Source: RGIG3102 sp964369915 (GTDB lineage: Bacteria; Bacillota; Clostridia; Oscillospirales; Ruminococcaceae). From it: a stretch of DNA of 43,364 nt. Location of the stretch: positions 1 to 43,364 of the forward strand of contig CAYJGG010000012.1 in NCBI GenBank assembly GCA_964369915.1, given 5' to 3'. Both the position numbers and the translations under genes were made by a program. The notes under the pieces were generated by a model that saw only the letters and a program-made list of their open reading frames with translations, was not told the origin of the DNA and did no database searches. Below, piece after piece: positions 8,661 to 17,357 of the stretch; the stretch's first letter is position 1, and each line of letters begins with the position of its first letter.

Positions 8661-10709
8661 TTAATCTTTTTTAAATAAAATTCTTGAGCCTTTAGACTTT
8701 TTAGGAGTAGTAGAATCGGCTTTAAATATGAATTTTTCTCCGCTTTTAATTAAACTGCTATCAGGAGTAGTGCTAGATTCTTTTTTGATAGGCTTAATGC
8801 TTTCTTCTAAAACAGGAGAATGTTTTTTCTCTAATTCTTTATTTAAGAAATTCATTAATACATCGCTATCTGAAGGATTTAGAGTAGATGGAATTTCACT
8901 AGAAGTAGTATCGTAATCAACTGATATTTCATTAGGGATGTAACTAACAACCTCTTCGCTATTAACAGCTTGGTTATCGATAGGGGTTATATCTGTAAAT
9001 TCGTCGCTGTTAACTACTTGGAATTCAGTAGGTTTTTTATCTATAACTTCATCGTTTGATAAAGTGAAAATAGAGCTGATTTTATTTTCAGGTTCATTTT
9101 CAAAGTCTAAGATTTCTTCTTTAGTATCAATAGTGATATATTTAGCTTCATTAATTTCTTTTAAAGCTATAGCAGAGCTTGCATTATTTTCATTAGAAGA
9201 GAATAGCTGACTAATTGTAAATGCTGAAGGCGAATCGTCTAAATCATCATTTTGAATATTATCATGACTAACTTTCATTTTATCAATGATTTCAAGTTCA
9301 TCTGACGAGAATAAGCTGCTAATTGAAGCACGAGGTTTAGATAAAATATCTTCTTTAGTTTCAGTAAATTCTTCAGTTTCAATAAGTTCTTGTGACTCAT
9401 AAGCTGCTTTGAATTCTTCTTTTAAATCTTCAGTTTGAGTAGGTATTTCTTCGTAATTAGTATCTTGTTTTATTGTGAATAATGAGCTGATAGAAGCTGT
9501 GCTAGAATCCACAGTTTTAATTTCTTGAGTGGTTTCTAATTCATCTTCAGTTTTAGTAATTTCATTATTATCTAAAACTTCATCTTCAATATTATCATCA
9601 GTTTTTAAAGTGAATAATGAACTTATAGTAGTAGGTGTAGTAATAGGTGATTGTATAATAGACTCACTAACTTCTTCTTTTTCAACTACCACTTCACTAT
9701 TTAAATCACTACTTTCGGCATTATCAAGTTTTAAAGTGAATAATCCAGATGTAGAAGAATGAGTATTATTATAATCTACTTGTTTTTCTTCTTTAATAAC
9801 TGGAGTTTCTTCTTTTTGTGCAGAAATTTCTTCGTTTGCAGTTGAAGTATTTTCTTTAGCTGGTGTGAATAAAGATAAAACAGCACTTTCTTTATCAATA
9901 GTATCAATTTCATCATTTTCATTTTCTAAAGCGATACTATTATCTAAAATAATATCTTGAATTTCTGATTGAACATGAATTGTTTTTGCCTTTTTTGAAA
10001 CATTTATAGACATAGAAGCAGTGAAAATTCCAAGAAGAGTGAAGGCTAAGTTTAAAGTTAATCCAGGAATGGTGTAATCATCACTAAGAATTGAATAAAT
10101 ACCACTTGCAAGGTAGGTAGCGTTTGTTAATAAAAACGTAGCCATACCAAACACGTATAAACTTGAAAAACTTGAAGCAGTAGGATAATTTACACTTCTA
10201 AATAAAGCTACTAAAAAAAGTAGTATTACTGAAGAGCAAAGACTTTCGAATAAATAAATAGTGTTATTTGTTGAAGAAACATTAAAAAGAATTGTTTGAA
10301 GCGAAAGTCCAATTATAAAAGCACTTAATGGAATAATATATAATAAATTAACTATAGAATTTTTATCTCTTGTAAAACTATAAAAAACAAACCCAATACC
10401 CGCTAATAACATGAAAATGTCAAGTTGATTACTACTGCCATAATTCATAAAATAGTAAGTTATGAATGTAAATCCTGTTAATAAAGATAAGGTTTTTTGG
10501 AAAGTTGGCACTTTAAATTTTTCAAAGCTTTTGTTTGTGCAAATTAAAATAGAAGCACAAACAATAATCAAAAAAATAATTCCTAATAAAATAGGATCTG
10601 AAACTAATCGTAATTCTAGATTATTTTCAAGGTATTCAAGCTCTAACACCCTTGTTACAGCGCCTAAAATACCGATAAGTATTAGTAGTAAATTCAAAAA
10701 AAGTTTCAT
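8661..10709 (-). CDS. Membrane protein with acidic tail carrying seven SLF-type repeats
   Basis: Unrecognised 682-aa protein. Residues 1-~235 hold about eight hydrophobic helices. From ~240 to the end it is acidic, rich in Glu/Ser/Thr/Asn and probably disordered and cytoplasmic. Inside the tail a short motif recurs at irregular spacing: LSLFTPAK (~276), SGLFTLK (~320), SSLFTLK (~366), SSLFTIK (~410), SSLFSSD (~468), SQLFSSN (~502), SSIFTLS (~548). The C-terminus turns basic (FIFKADSTTPKKSKGSRILFKKD, given here in two parts: FIFKADSTTPKK and SKGSRILFKKD). Such repeated motifs in a flexible tail suggest multivalent docking of a partner protein, but no partner is evident. It has its own promoter and is divergent from spoIID. 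The start has AAGGAG nearby. The function is unknown. Confidence 0.75.
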   Translation of the reverse strand: MKLFLNLLLILIGILGAVTRVLELEYLENNLELRLVSDPILLGIIFLIIVCASILICTNKSFEKFKVPTFQKTLSLLTGFTFITYYFMNYGSSNQLDIFMLLAGIGFVFYSFTRDKNSIVNLLYIIPLSAFIIGLSLQTILFNVSSTNNTIYLFESLCSSVILLFLVALFRSVNYPTASSFSSLYVFGMATFLLTNATYLASGIYSILSDDYTIPGLTLNLAFTLLGIFTASMSINVSKKAKTIHVQSEIQDIILDNSIALENENDEIDTIDKESAVLSLFTPAKENTSTANEEISAQKEETPVIKEEKQVDYNNTHSSTSGLFTLKLDNAESSDLNSEVVVEKEEVSESIIQSPITTPTTISSLFTLKTDDNIEDEVLDNNEITKTEDELETTQEIKTVDSSTASISSLFTIKQDTNYEEIPTQTEDLKEEFKAAYESQELIETEEFTETKEDILSKPRASISSLFSSDELEIIDKMKVSHDNIQNDDLDDSPSAFTISQLFSSNENNASSAIALKEINEAKYITIDTKEEILDFENEPENKISSIFTLSNDEVIDKKPTEFQVVNSDEFTDITPIDNQAVNSEEVVSYIPNEISVDYDTTSSEIPSTLNPSDSDVLMNFLNKELEKKHSPVLEESIKPIKKESSTTPDSSLIKSGEKFIFKADSTTPKKSKGSRILFKKD

Positions 10710-10742
10710 TTAATGCTCCTTAGATTTTGTAATAATTTATTG

Positions 10743-10770
10743 ATTATAATAATACACTTATAAAAAACAA
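10743..10770 (-). promoter_or_regulatory. Promoter of the SLF-repeat membrane protein
   Basis: Minus strand reads TTGTTT, 16-bp spacer, TATAAT, with the ATG about 33 bp further on. Confidence 0.6.
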
Positions 10771-10833
10771 TATATTCTATATTGTAATATAAATAAGAAA
10801 AAAAAACAAGTAAATTTAAAGTGAGGATTAAAA

Positions 10834-11865
10834 ATGAGAAAATTTTTATCGGTGTTTATAGTTTTATTAGGTGTAAACTTTTTAACTCCAACATTGTTTT
10901 ATATAGTGAGCGATACAAATATTAGCACTATACAAGATATGGATATAGAAGAGGAAATTATTATAGAAGAAGGAGTTGTAGAAGAATTGGAAGTGAAAAA
11001 CGAGGATACATCTTTTTTTACTGATAAAGTTAGCTTATATGATTTAGAAACAAGCTCTGCTACTGAAATAGATATTATTGATTATCTAATTGGAGTAGCA
11101 GCATGTGAAATGCCAAGTTATTATGAAACTGAAGCTATAAAAGCTCAAATGATAGCAGCTTATAGCTATTATTTATATGTAATGGATAATCCTTCTTACC
11201 TTGAAACGTCTTTAGTGCCTTATAATGAAAGTTTAATGCAAGGATATGCCTCCAAAGAAAAACTTATGGAATATTGGCAGCTAGATTTTGATACACATTA
11301 TTCAAAATATTTAAGGGCTGCAAATGAGGTTGTGGGAGATGTTTTAGTTTATGATGATAAACCTATATTAGCATCATACTATGCTGTTTCATCAGGGATA
11401 ACTCAAAGTAGCGAAGATGAATGGGGACAACAGCTTGAATACTTAGTTAATGTAGACAGCTCATTTGATGCTCTTAGTGATGATTATATGCAAATGATAT
11501 CTTATTCTTCTCAAGAGATGTATGATAGATTAAACGCAGGATTTGCAGGGTTTGATGAATTGGATATTACAAAAACCGAAGAATGGTTTTCAAATATTGA
11601 ATATACAGCAGGAGGATATGTAAAAACTGTTAAAATAGACGAAACCTATGTTAGTGGAAAAGATTTTAGGAATGTAATGTCGCTTCCGTCAGCCTCGTTT
11701 ATGATATTTTATGAAGATGGAGTTTTTTCAATAGCCACAAAAGGATATGGACACGGAGTAGGTTTAAGTCAGTTTGGAGCAAATGAATTATCAAAAGAAG
11801 GAAATACTTATAAAGAAATTTTGGCACATTATTATCCAAACACAACACTTCTTGAAAAAACATAA
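10834..11865 (+). CDS. spoIID: SpoIID/LytB-family lytic transglycosylase
   Basis: Membrane-anchored peptidoglycan lytic transglycosylase of the SpoIID family. In spore formers it degrades septal peptidoglycan with SpoIIM/SpoIIP to drive engulfment. One N-terminal membrane helix (residues ~4-26) is followed by an acidic stretch and then the catalytic domain: LIGVAACEMPSYYETEAIKAQ contains the conserved Glu (E92), and GYGHGVGLSQFGA lies at ~304-316. The 343-aa length equals that of B. subtilis SpoIID. An atypical point is AACEMP where most have ASEMP. No other engulfment genes are nearby and no sigma-E promoter could be assigned, so a vegetative SpoIID/LytB paralogue is possible. The start has GTGAGGA upstream. 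Confidence 0.85.
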   Translation: MRKFLSVFIVLLGVNFLTPTLFYIVSDTNISTIQDMDIEEEIIIEEGVVEELEVKNEDTSFFTDKVSLYDLETSSATEIDIIDYLIGVAACEMPSYYETEAIKAQMIAAYSYYLYVMDNPSYLETSLVPYNESLMQGYASKEKLMEYWQLDFDTHYSKYLRAANEVVGDVLVYDDKPILASYYAVSSGITQSSEDEWGQQLEYLVNVDSSFDALSDDYMQMISYSSQEMYDRLNAGFAGFDELDITKTEEWFSNIEYTAGGYVKTVKIDETYVSGKDFRNVMSLPSASFMIFYEDGVFSIATKGYGHGVGLSQFGANELSKEGNTYKEILAHYYPNTTLLEKT

Positions 11866-11912
11866 AATCTAATATATAATAATAAATAAATGTTTAAATA
11901 AGGAGAATGGAT

Positions 11913-13094
11913 ATGAATTTTAAAGAATTAGCGTTATCAATAGAAGATTTATTAATAAAATATAGGCGAGATTTTCATATGGAGCCAGAAGTTTCATTTA
12001 AAGAAGTGAAAACAAATGAGAAAATAGTTAAGTTTTTACAAGATAATAATATTGAAATCCAACCTATTGAATCAGGATATTCAGTAGTTGGGATAATTCG
12101 AGGAGCAAAAGAAGGCAAAACAATTGGTCTTCGCGCAGATATAGATGCACTTCCAATGCCAGAATTAAATGAAAAACCATATAAATCAAAAGTTGAAAAT
12201 GTTATGCATGCCTGTGGACATGATGCACATACAGCTATTTTAATGGGAACAGCACTGCTTTTAAATCAAGTTAAAGATGAATTGAAAGGAAATGTTAAAC
12301 TATTTTTCCAAGCAGCGGAAGAAGAAGTTCCAGGTGGAGCTATTGGAATGATTAATGCAGGTTGTCTTGAAAATCCAAAAGTTGATGCTGTTACAGCTTT
12401 TCATGTAAACACTGGAGTTGAGTGTGGTAAAATAGCATATTGTAAAGGGGCATCACAAGCCTCACCAGACACATTTAAAATTAAAGTAACTGGAGTTGGT
12501 GGGCATGGTGCATATCCTCATAAAACAATAGATCCTGTTGCTATTTCAGCAAATTTAATTGTTTTAATTCAAAATATTGTTTCACGCTCTATTGATCCTA
12601 TTCAATCAGGGGTAATAACAATAGGAAGTATTCACGGCGGCTCAAAAGAAAATATAATAGCTGATGAAGTTAATATGCTTGGAACTATTCGCTCACTAGA
12701 TAAAGATATTAGAGAGTTATTACATAAAAGATTAATAGAAGTTTGTAAAGGTGTTGAAATTAGTTTTAATTGCAAAATAGAGCTTGAAATAATTAAAGGA
12801 TATCCTGTTGTAGTAAATAGTAAAGAATTTATAGAAAATCATATAGTTCCTTCTATTGAAAAAATAGTGGGAATAGAAAATATTGACACTGATAAAATAC
12901 CAACAATGGGCGGAGAAGACTTTGCATATTTTTTAGAAAATTCTATAGGAGCAATGGGCTCACTTGGAGCTGGAAATAAAGCAAAAGGAATAACAATTGG
13001 AGGACATAATTCGTTATTTGATATAGATGAGAAATGCCTTGCTGTTGGTGCTGCATCATTCGCTCAAATTGCTTTTGATTATCTAAATAACTAA
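11913..13094 (+). CDS. M20-family amidohydrolase (N-acyl amino acid / hippurate hydrolase type)
   Basis: Metal-dependent cytoplasmic hydrolase of the M20D group that removes acyl groups from N-acyl amino acids or related amides. Metal and catalytic motifs: HACGHDAH (99-106), AAEEEVPGG, then GVGGHGAYPH in the dimerisation domain and MGGEDFAYFL near the C-terminus. The start chosen is the ATG at 11913, because AGGAG at 11901-11905 is 7 nt away; the in-frame ATG at 11907 would leave only 1 nt. The 393-aa length is normal. The exact substrate cannot be told from sequence. Confidence 0.9.
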   Translation: MNFKELALSIEDLLIKYRRDFHMEPEVSFKEVKTNEKIVKFLQDNNIEIQPIESGYSVVGIIRGAKEGKTIGLRADIDALPMPELNEKPYKSKVENVMHACGHDAHTAILMGTALLLNQVKDELKGNVKLFFQAAEEEVPGGAIGMINAGCLENPKVDAVTAFHVNTGVECGKIAYCKGASQASPDTFKIKVTGVGGHGAYPHKTIDPVAISANLIVLIQNIVSRSIDPIQSGVITIGSIHGGSKENIIADEVNMLGTIRSLDKDIRELLHKRLIEVCKGVEISFNCKIELEIIKGYPVVVNSKEFIENHIVPSIEKIVGIENIDTDKIPTMGGEDFAYFLENSIGAMGSLGAGNKAKGITIGGHNSLFDIDEKCLAVGAASFAQIAFDYLNN

Positions 13095-13098
13095 TTTA

Positions 13099-13140
13099 AA
13101 TAAAACAGTTTTTTATTTATAAAAAACTGTTTTATTATTT
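13099..13140 (+). terminator. Intrinsic terminator after the M20 gene
   Basis: Long A/T-rich stem around AAAACAG / CTGTTTT, about 15 bp, followed by a T-rich tract. Confidence 0.85.
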
Positions 13141-13149
13141 TTTGTTTTA

Positions 13150-13158
13150 TGGTAGAAT
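13150..13158 (+). promoter_or_regulatory. Extended -10 promoter for the radical SAM gene
   Basis: TGGTAGAAT is TGn plus TAGAAT. The predicted start leaves a leader of only about 15 nt, and no convincing -35 is visible because the terminator occupies that region. Confidence 0.45.
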
Positions 13159-13179
13159 ATAAGCTATTAAATAAAAGAA

Positions 13180-14865
13180 ATGGACAAAAAAATGAAAATA
13201 GCCTTAGTTAGTGTAAACAGTAAATATATTCATTCATCACTTGGCATCTGGTATCTTTTTGCAGCGGCAAAAGAAATTGATATGGATAAAAACATCGATA
13301 TAATAGAAGGAACTATAAATCAGCCAATTAATGATTTAATAGAAGAAATATTACAAAAAGATTATGATGTGATTGGATTTTCCACTTATATTTGGAATAT
13401 AGAAGTTATTAAAAAAATAGCCTCAGTTATAAAAAATCTTCGCCCTAATATAAAAATATTTTTTGGTGGGCCAGAGGCAAGTTTTGATTATGATAATTTA
13501 ATTAAAAACCCTTTTGTTGATTTTATTATTTCTGGTGAAGGCGAAGAGATTTTTCAAAATTTATTAAAATGCAATTTTAAAATAGAAAACAAAATAATAA
13601 AAGGTGGCGTTTCAAAATATATTAATCCATACACAGATGAATATTTTGATAAACTTTCAGGAAGAATTGTTTATATCGAAACTAGTAGGGGATGTCCTTT
13701 TAGTTGTAGCTTTTGTTTATCAGGGCGAAATGAAAATGTTAGATTTTTTGATTTTGATGAATCAATGAATAATTTAATAAAACTTGCAAATTCAGGCACA
13801 CAAACAATAAAATTTGTGGATAGAACATTTAATTGCAATGATAAAAGGGCTTTAGAAATTTTTAAATTTATAAATGAAAAATATGAAAAGGGAGAAATTC
13901 CAAAAGATGTTGTTTTTCATTTTGAAATAGAGGCAGAATTATTTTCACAAAAAACTATTGAATATCTAAAAGAAATTCCAGAAGGATTATTTCAATTTGA
14001 AGCAGGACTGCAAAGTTTTAATTCAAATACTTTAAAAGCTGTTTTTAGAAATGATAAAATAGAAAAATTAGTTTTAAATTTAAAAGAAATTAGTGCAATA
14101 GAGAATATTCATCTTCATATTGATTTAATAGCAGGGCTTCCATTTGAAGATTTTGAAAGTTTTAAAAATGGGTTTAACTTAGCTTATGAAATAAATGCTG
14201 ATGTTATACAGCTTGGATTTTTAAAATTATTAAAAGGCTCAAGATTAGAACAAGAAAAACAAGAACATAATTTTATCACGCAAGAGTTTTCTCCTTATCA
14301 AGTTATGGAAAATAAATATATTTCTTATAATGAGTTATCAAGGCTACAAAGCGCTGAAGATGCTGTTGAAAGACTATTAAACACTGGAAAATTTAAAAAT
14401 ACAATAGAGTATTCTTTAGAAAAATTAAATATTAAAGCATTTGATTTCTTTTTAGAATTTGGGGAATATATAAAAGAAAAAGGAATAAAAAGTCCGTCAT
14501 TTGATTTGTATGCAAATAATTTATTTATGTTTTTATTAAATAAAGAAAATATAATTGAAAAAGAACTGCGAAATATTATGTCAATGGATTATATGATTTC
14601 ACACAACACAGGGAAACTACCAAAATTTTTACAAATATTTGATAAGAGATTAAAAGATATTTCATTTAGCTTAAAAAATGATGAACATAGCTTTTTTCAA
14701 GATATAAATAAAAAAGCAAAAGAAGCTAAAATTGGAATATGCATTTTATATAATGATATAGAGGAGGATGTTTTAGTAATTGATTATTCTAAAAAACATA
14801 AAGTTAGCGGTAAATTTGAATTTACTATAAAGCCTATTTCCTGTTTTCTTAATAATGATATTTAA
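13180..14865 (+). CDS. B12-binding-domain radical SAM protein (DUF4080 type)
   Basis: Radical SAM enzyme with the 4Fe-4S ligands CPFSCSFC at Cys172, Cys176 and Cys179. The first ~130 residues form a Rossmann-like B12-binding-type domain (KIALVSVNSKYIHSSLGIWYLF, split here as KIALVSVNSKYIHSS and LGIWYLF; later VIGFSTYIWN, FFGGPEASFDY). A C-terminal DUF4080-like region follows the TIM barrel (FEAGLQSFN, DLIAGLPFED). The 561-aa length is usual. DUF4080 proteins are widespread in Clostridia and their reaction is not established. The ATG at 13180 and another at 13192 both lack a clear ribosome binding site, so the start is uncertain by four codons. Confidence 0.85.
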   Translation: MDKKMKIALVSVNSKYIHSSLGIWYLFAAAKEIDMDKNIDIIEGTINQPINDLIEEILQKDYDVIGFSTYIWNIEVIKKIASVIKNLRPNIKIFFGGPEASFDYDNLIKNPFVDFIISGEGEEIFQNLLKCNFKIENKIIKGGVSKYINPYTDEYFDKLSGRIVYIETSRGCPFSCSFCLSGRNENVRFFDFDESMNNLIKLANSGTQTIKFVDRTFNCNDKRALEIFKFINEKYEKGEIPKDVVFHFEIEAELFSQKTIEYLKEIPEGLFQFEAGLQSFNSNTLKAVFRNDKIEKLVLNLKEISAIENIHLHIDLIAGLPFEDFESFKNGFNLAYEINADVIQLGFLKLLKGSRLEQEKQEHNFITQEFSPYQVMENKYISYNELSRLQSAEDAVERLLNTGKFKNTIEYSLEKLNIKAFDFFLEFGEYIKEKGIKSPSFDLYANNLFMFLLNKENIIEKELRNIMSMDYMISHNTGKLPKFLQIFDKRLKDISFSLKNDEHSFFQDINKKAKEAKIGICILYNDIEEDVLVIDYSKKHKVSGKFEFTIKPISCFLNNDI

Positions 14866-14870
14866 AAGGC

Positions 14871-14899
14871 TTGATTTAAGTATAAAAAAATGGTAAAAT
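14871..14899 (+). promoter_or_regulatory. Promoter of degV
   Basis: TTGATT, 17-bp spacer, TAAAAT, with TGG forming an extended -10. It lies just after the preceding stop codon. Confidence 0.7.
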
Positions 14900-14960
14900 G
14901 TAAATCGCACAATGTAACAAAAATAAAATTATATGATATATTTAAAATAGAGGAGTAATT

Positions 14961-15955
14961 ATGAAAACAATTATTATTGCAGATTCAACTTGCGATATAG
15001 ATAATGAACAAGTAAAGAAATTAGGTGTGGAAATCGTTCCATTAACAGTTTCTTTTGGAGCATATCAATATCAAGATACAATAGATTTAACAAAAAAAGA
15101 GTTTTTTGAAAAATTAGAAGAAAGCCAAGTTATGCCGGTTACTAGCCAGCCAAGCCCTGAAGTTTTTTCTAAAGTTTTTAAAAAGCATAAAGAAGCTGGA
15201 AATGAAGTTGTTTTTATTAGTATTGCTTCATTATTAAGTGGAACATTCCAATCAGCTTGCATTGCAAAAACAATGGAAGAATATGAAGGCGCTTATCTTG
15301 TTGATGGCTTAACAGCAACTTCGGCAACTGGTATTATAATAAAACTTGCATGTAAACTTCGTGATGAAGGGAAATCAGCAAAAGAAATTTATGAAATATT
15401 AGAAGAGAAAAAGCATAAAGCTAATATATATGCTATGATTGGAACATTAAAATATCTAATTAAAGGCGGCAGACTTTCAAAGGCAGCTGGTACTATTGGT
15501 GGAGTTTTAAATGTTAAACCTANNNNNNNNNNNNNNNNNNNNNNNNNNNNNNNNNNNNNNNNNNNNNNNNNNNNNNNNNNNNNNNNNNNNNNNNNNNNNN
15601 NNNNNNNNNNNNNNNNNNNNNNGGCAGACTTTCAAAGGCAGCTGGTACTATTGGTGGAGTTTTAAATGTTAAACCTATAATCAATGTTAAAGATGGTAAA
15701 ATCAACACTCTTGGAAAAGCAAGAGGAAAAATTGGCGCTTATAATGATGTAATAGCAAGAGTTAAAGAGCTTGATATAGACACAGACTTACCAATTACAT
15801 TAGTAGAAGCTAGTGATAAAGAGGCTTTAAGAGATTTTGAAGCTTTATTAGTTGAAAATGATATGAAATTCGATTGGGACTATGCAGAAATCGGAAGTGT
15901 TGTTGGAACACACGTTGGACCTGGATGTGTAGGAATTGCTTTTTTTGAAAAATAA
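14961..15955 (+). CDS. degV: DegV-family fatty-acid-binding protein (interrupted by an assembly gap)
   Basis: DegV/FakB family protein, which binds a fatty acid and presents it to a FakA kinase. Typical parts are IIADSTCDIDNEQVKKLGVE (start), VTSQPSP, ISIASLLSGTFQSA, GTLKYLIKGGRLSKAAGTIG, and the C-terminal VGTHVGPGCVGIAFFE. One hundred Ns split the gene and break the frame as written. The 55 bases before the Ns are repeated exactly after them, however; removing the Ns and one copy (155 bp) restores one open frame of 279 aa, the normal family length. The gene is therefore probably intact in the organism. The ribosome binding site is AGAGGAG. No fakA is present here. Confidence 0.93.
15468..15677. 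other. Scaffolding gap: 100 Ns flanked by an identical 55-bp overlap
   Basis: Positions 15468-15522 and 15623-15677 are identical, and the Ns fill 15523-15622. Two contigs sharing a 55-base end were joined with a fixed-length placeholder and not merged. It is not a biological duplication. Confidence 0.95.
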
Positions 15956-15962
15956 TTATTAT

Positions 15963-15993
15963 AAATCGCCAGTTTATAAAACTGGCGATTTTA
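15963..15993 (+). terminator. Intrinsic terminator after degV
   Basis: Stem AAATCGCCAGTTT / AAACTGGCGATTT, 13 bp, with a short loop and a T-rich tail. Confidence 0.93.
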
Positions 15994-16015
15994 TTATTAA
16001 AATACAGATTATTTA

Positions 16016-16045
16016 TTGACTCAAATATAAAAATTATGGTATTAT
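16016..16045 (+). promoter_or_regulatory. Promoter of hisS-aspS
   Basis: TTGACT, 18-bp spacer, TATTAT, with TGG as an extended -10. The predicted leader is only ~27 nt, too short for a T-box riboswitch. Confidence 0.75.
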
Positions 16046-16078
16046 TAAATGTAATGATAAGTTATAAGGAGATATATA

Positions 16079-17341
16079 ATGGCACAAAAAATAACTGCAC
16101 CAAGAGGCACACAAGATGTGCTCATTAAAGATAGCTATAAATGGCAACTTTTAGAAGATAAACTAAAAGAAATTGTATCGCAATATAATTTTAAAGAACT
16201 AAGACTTCCAACTTTTGAACATACAGATTTATTTTTAAGAGGTGTTGGTGATACAACTGATATTGTTAATAAAGAAATGTACACTTTTTTAGATAAAGGT
16301 GATAGAAGTATTACCCTTCGTCCAGAAGGAACAGCGCAAGTTGTAAGAAGTGCTATTCAGCATGGTTTTTTAAATGATGGACTTCCTTTTAAAGGCTATT
16401 ATATTCAAAGCTTTTTTAGATATGAAAAACCTCAAGCAGGAAGACTAAGAGAATTTCACCAATTAGGCATAGAACTTTTTGGATCAACAGATTATACGGC
16501 AGATGCAGAAGTTATATTAACTGGCTCAAAAATTATGAAAGATTTAGGAATTAATGATATTAATTTATATATTAATTCTATTGGTTGTAAAGAATGTAGA
16601 CCAGTTTATCATAAAAAATTAAAAGAGTATTTTGAAGAAAGAAAAGACGATTTGTGTAAAGATTGTCTTGAAAGATTAGAAAAAAATCCTCTTAGAATAT
16701 TAGATTGTAAACAAGAAAAATGCATTGAAATTAATAAAGATGCTCCAATAACTATTGAAAATTTATGCGATGAATGTCATGATCACTTTGAAGGGTTAAA
16801 ATCTGTTTTAGAAGCAGTAGATTTAAAATATACAATTAATCCTAAAATCGTAAGAGGACTTGATTACTATACAAAAACTGTTTTTGAATTTATTTATAAT
16901 GGAATTGGCTCACAAGGAACAGTTTTAGGTGGCGGAAGATATGATGGATTATTTACTCAAATGGGCGGAAACGATACGCCAAGCGTTGGATTTGGAATGG
17001 GTATTGAAAGATTATTAATGACACTTGAAGCAGAAGGAATTAATTTAGGTGAAGAAAAAAATCCGCAAATTTTCTTTGCAAATGTTGGCACAGACACTAA
17101 AATTCAAAGCTTTAAAATAGCTCAAAAAGCAAGAGATGAAGGCATAATAGCGTTAAGTGATTTAATGAATAGAAGCCTAAAAGCTCAAATGAAATATGCA
17201 GATAAGGTTTCGGCTTTATATACAGTTGTTTTAGGTGAAGATGAAATTAATACACAAAAAGCAACAGCTAAAAATATGAAAACTAGAGAAGAAATAATTC
17301 TTGATTTATCAAAAAGTATTAAATCTCAATTAAATTTATAA
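16079..17341 (+). CDS. hisS: Histidyl-tRNA synthetase
   Basis: Class II synthetase that charges tRNA-His. It has the N-terminal PRGTQDVL, motif 2 (FFRYEKPQAGRLREFHQLGIE, given in two parts as FFRYEKPQAG and RLREFHQLGIE), the histidine-binding RGLDYYTKTVFEF and LGGGRYDGL, and motif 3 GFGMGIERLLM. The C-terminal anticodon-binding domain follows from ~325. A Cys-rich insertion (CKECRPVYH, CKDCLERL, CDECHDHF) may bind zinc. The 420-aa length is normal. AAGGAG precedes the ATG. aspS follows after 16 bp, the usual Firmicutes hisS-aspS pair. Confidence 0.98.
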   Translation: MAQKITAPRGTQDVLIKDSYKWQLLEDKLKEIVSQYNFKELRLPTFEHTDLFLRGVGDTTDIVNKEMYTFLDKGDRSITLRPEGTAQVVRSAIQHGFLNDGLPFKGYYIQSFFRYEKPQAGRLREFHQLGIELFGSTDYTADAEVILTGSKIMKDLGINDINLYINSIGCKECRPVYHKKLKEYFEERKDDLCKDCLERLEKNPLRILDCKQEKCIEINKDAPITIENLCDECHDHFEGLKSVLEAVDLKYTINPKIVRGLDYYTKTVFEFIYNGIGSQGTVLGGGRYDGLFTQMGGNDTPSVGFGMGIERLLMTLEAEGINLGEEKNPQIFFANVGTDTKIQSFKIAQKARDEGIIALSDLMNRSLKAQMKYADKVSALYTVVLGEDEINTQKATAKNMKTREEIILDLSKSIKSQLNL

Positions 17342-17357
17342 AAGGAGAGTATCATAT

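Noticed and set aside
9529..9762. Plus-strand reading frame opposite the SLF-repeat protein gene
   Set aside because: Ser/Val-rich translation is the mirror of the repetitive acidic tail coding sequence; no ribosome binding site.
15468..15677. Genuine tandem duplication or insertion inside degV
   Set aside because: Exactly 100 Ns with an exact 55-bp overlap, and frame restoration on merging, point to a scaffolding artefact.
15994..16078. T-box riboswitch before hisS
   Set aside because: The promoter leaves only about 27 nt of leader.
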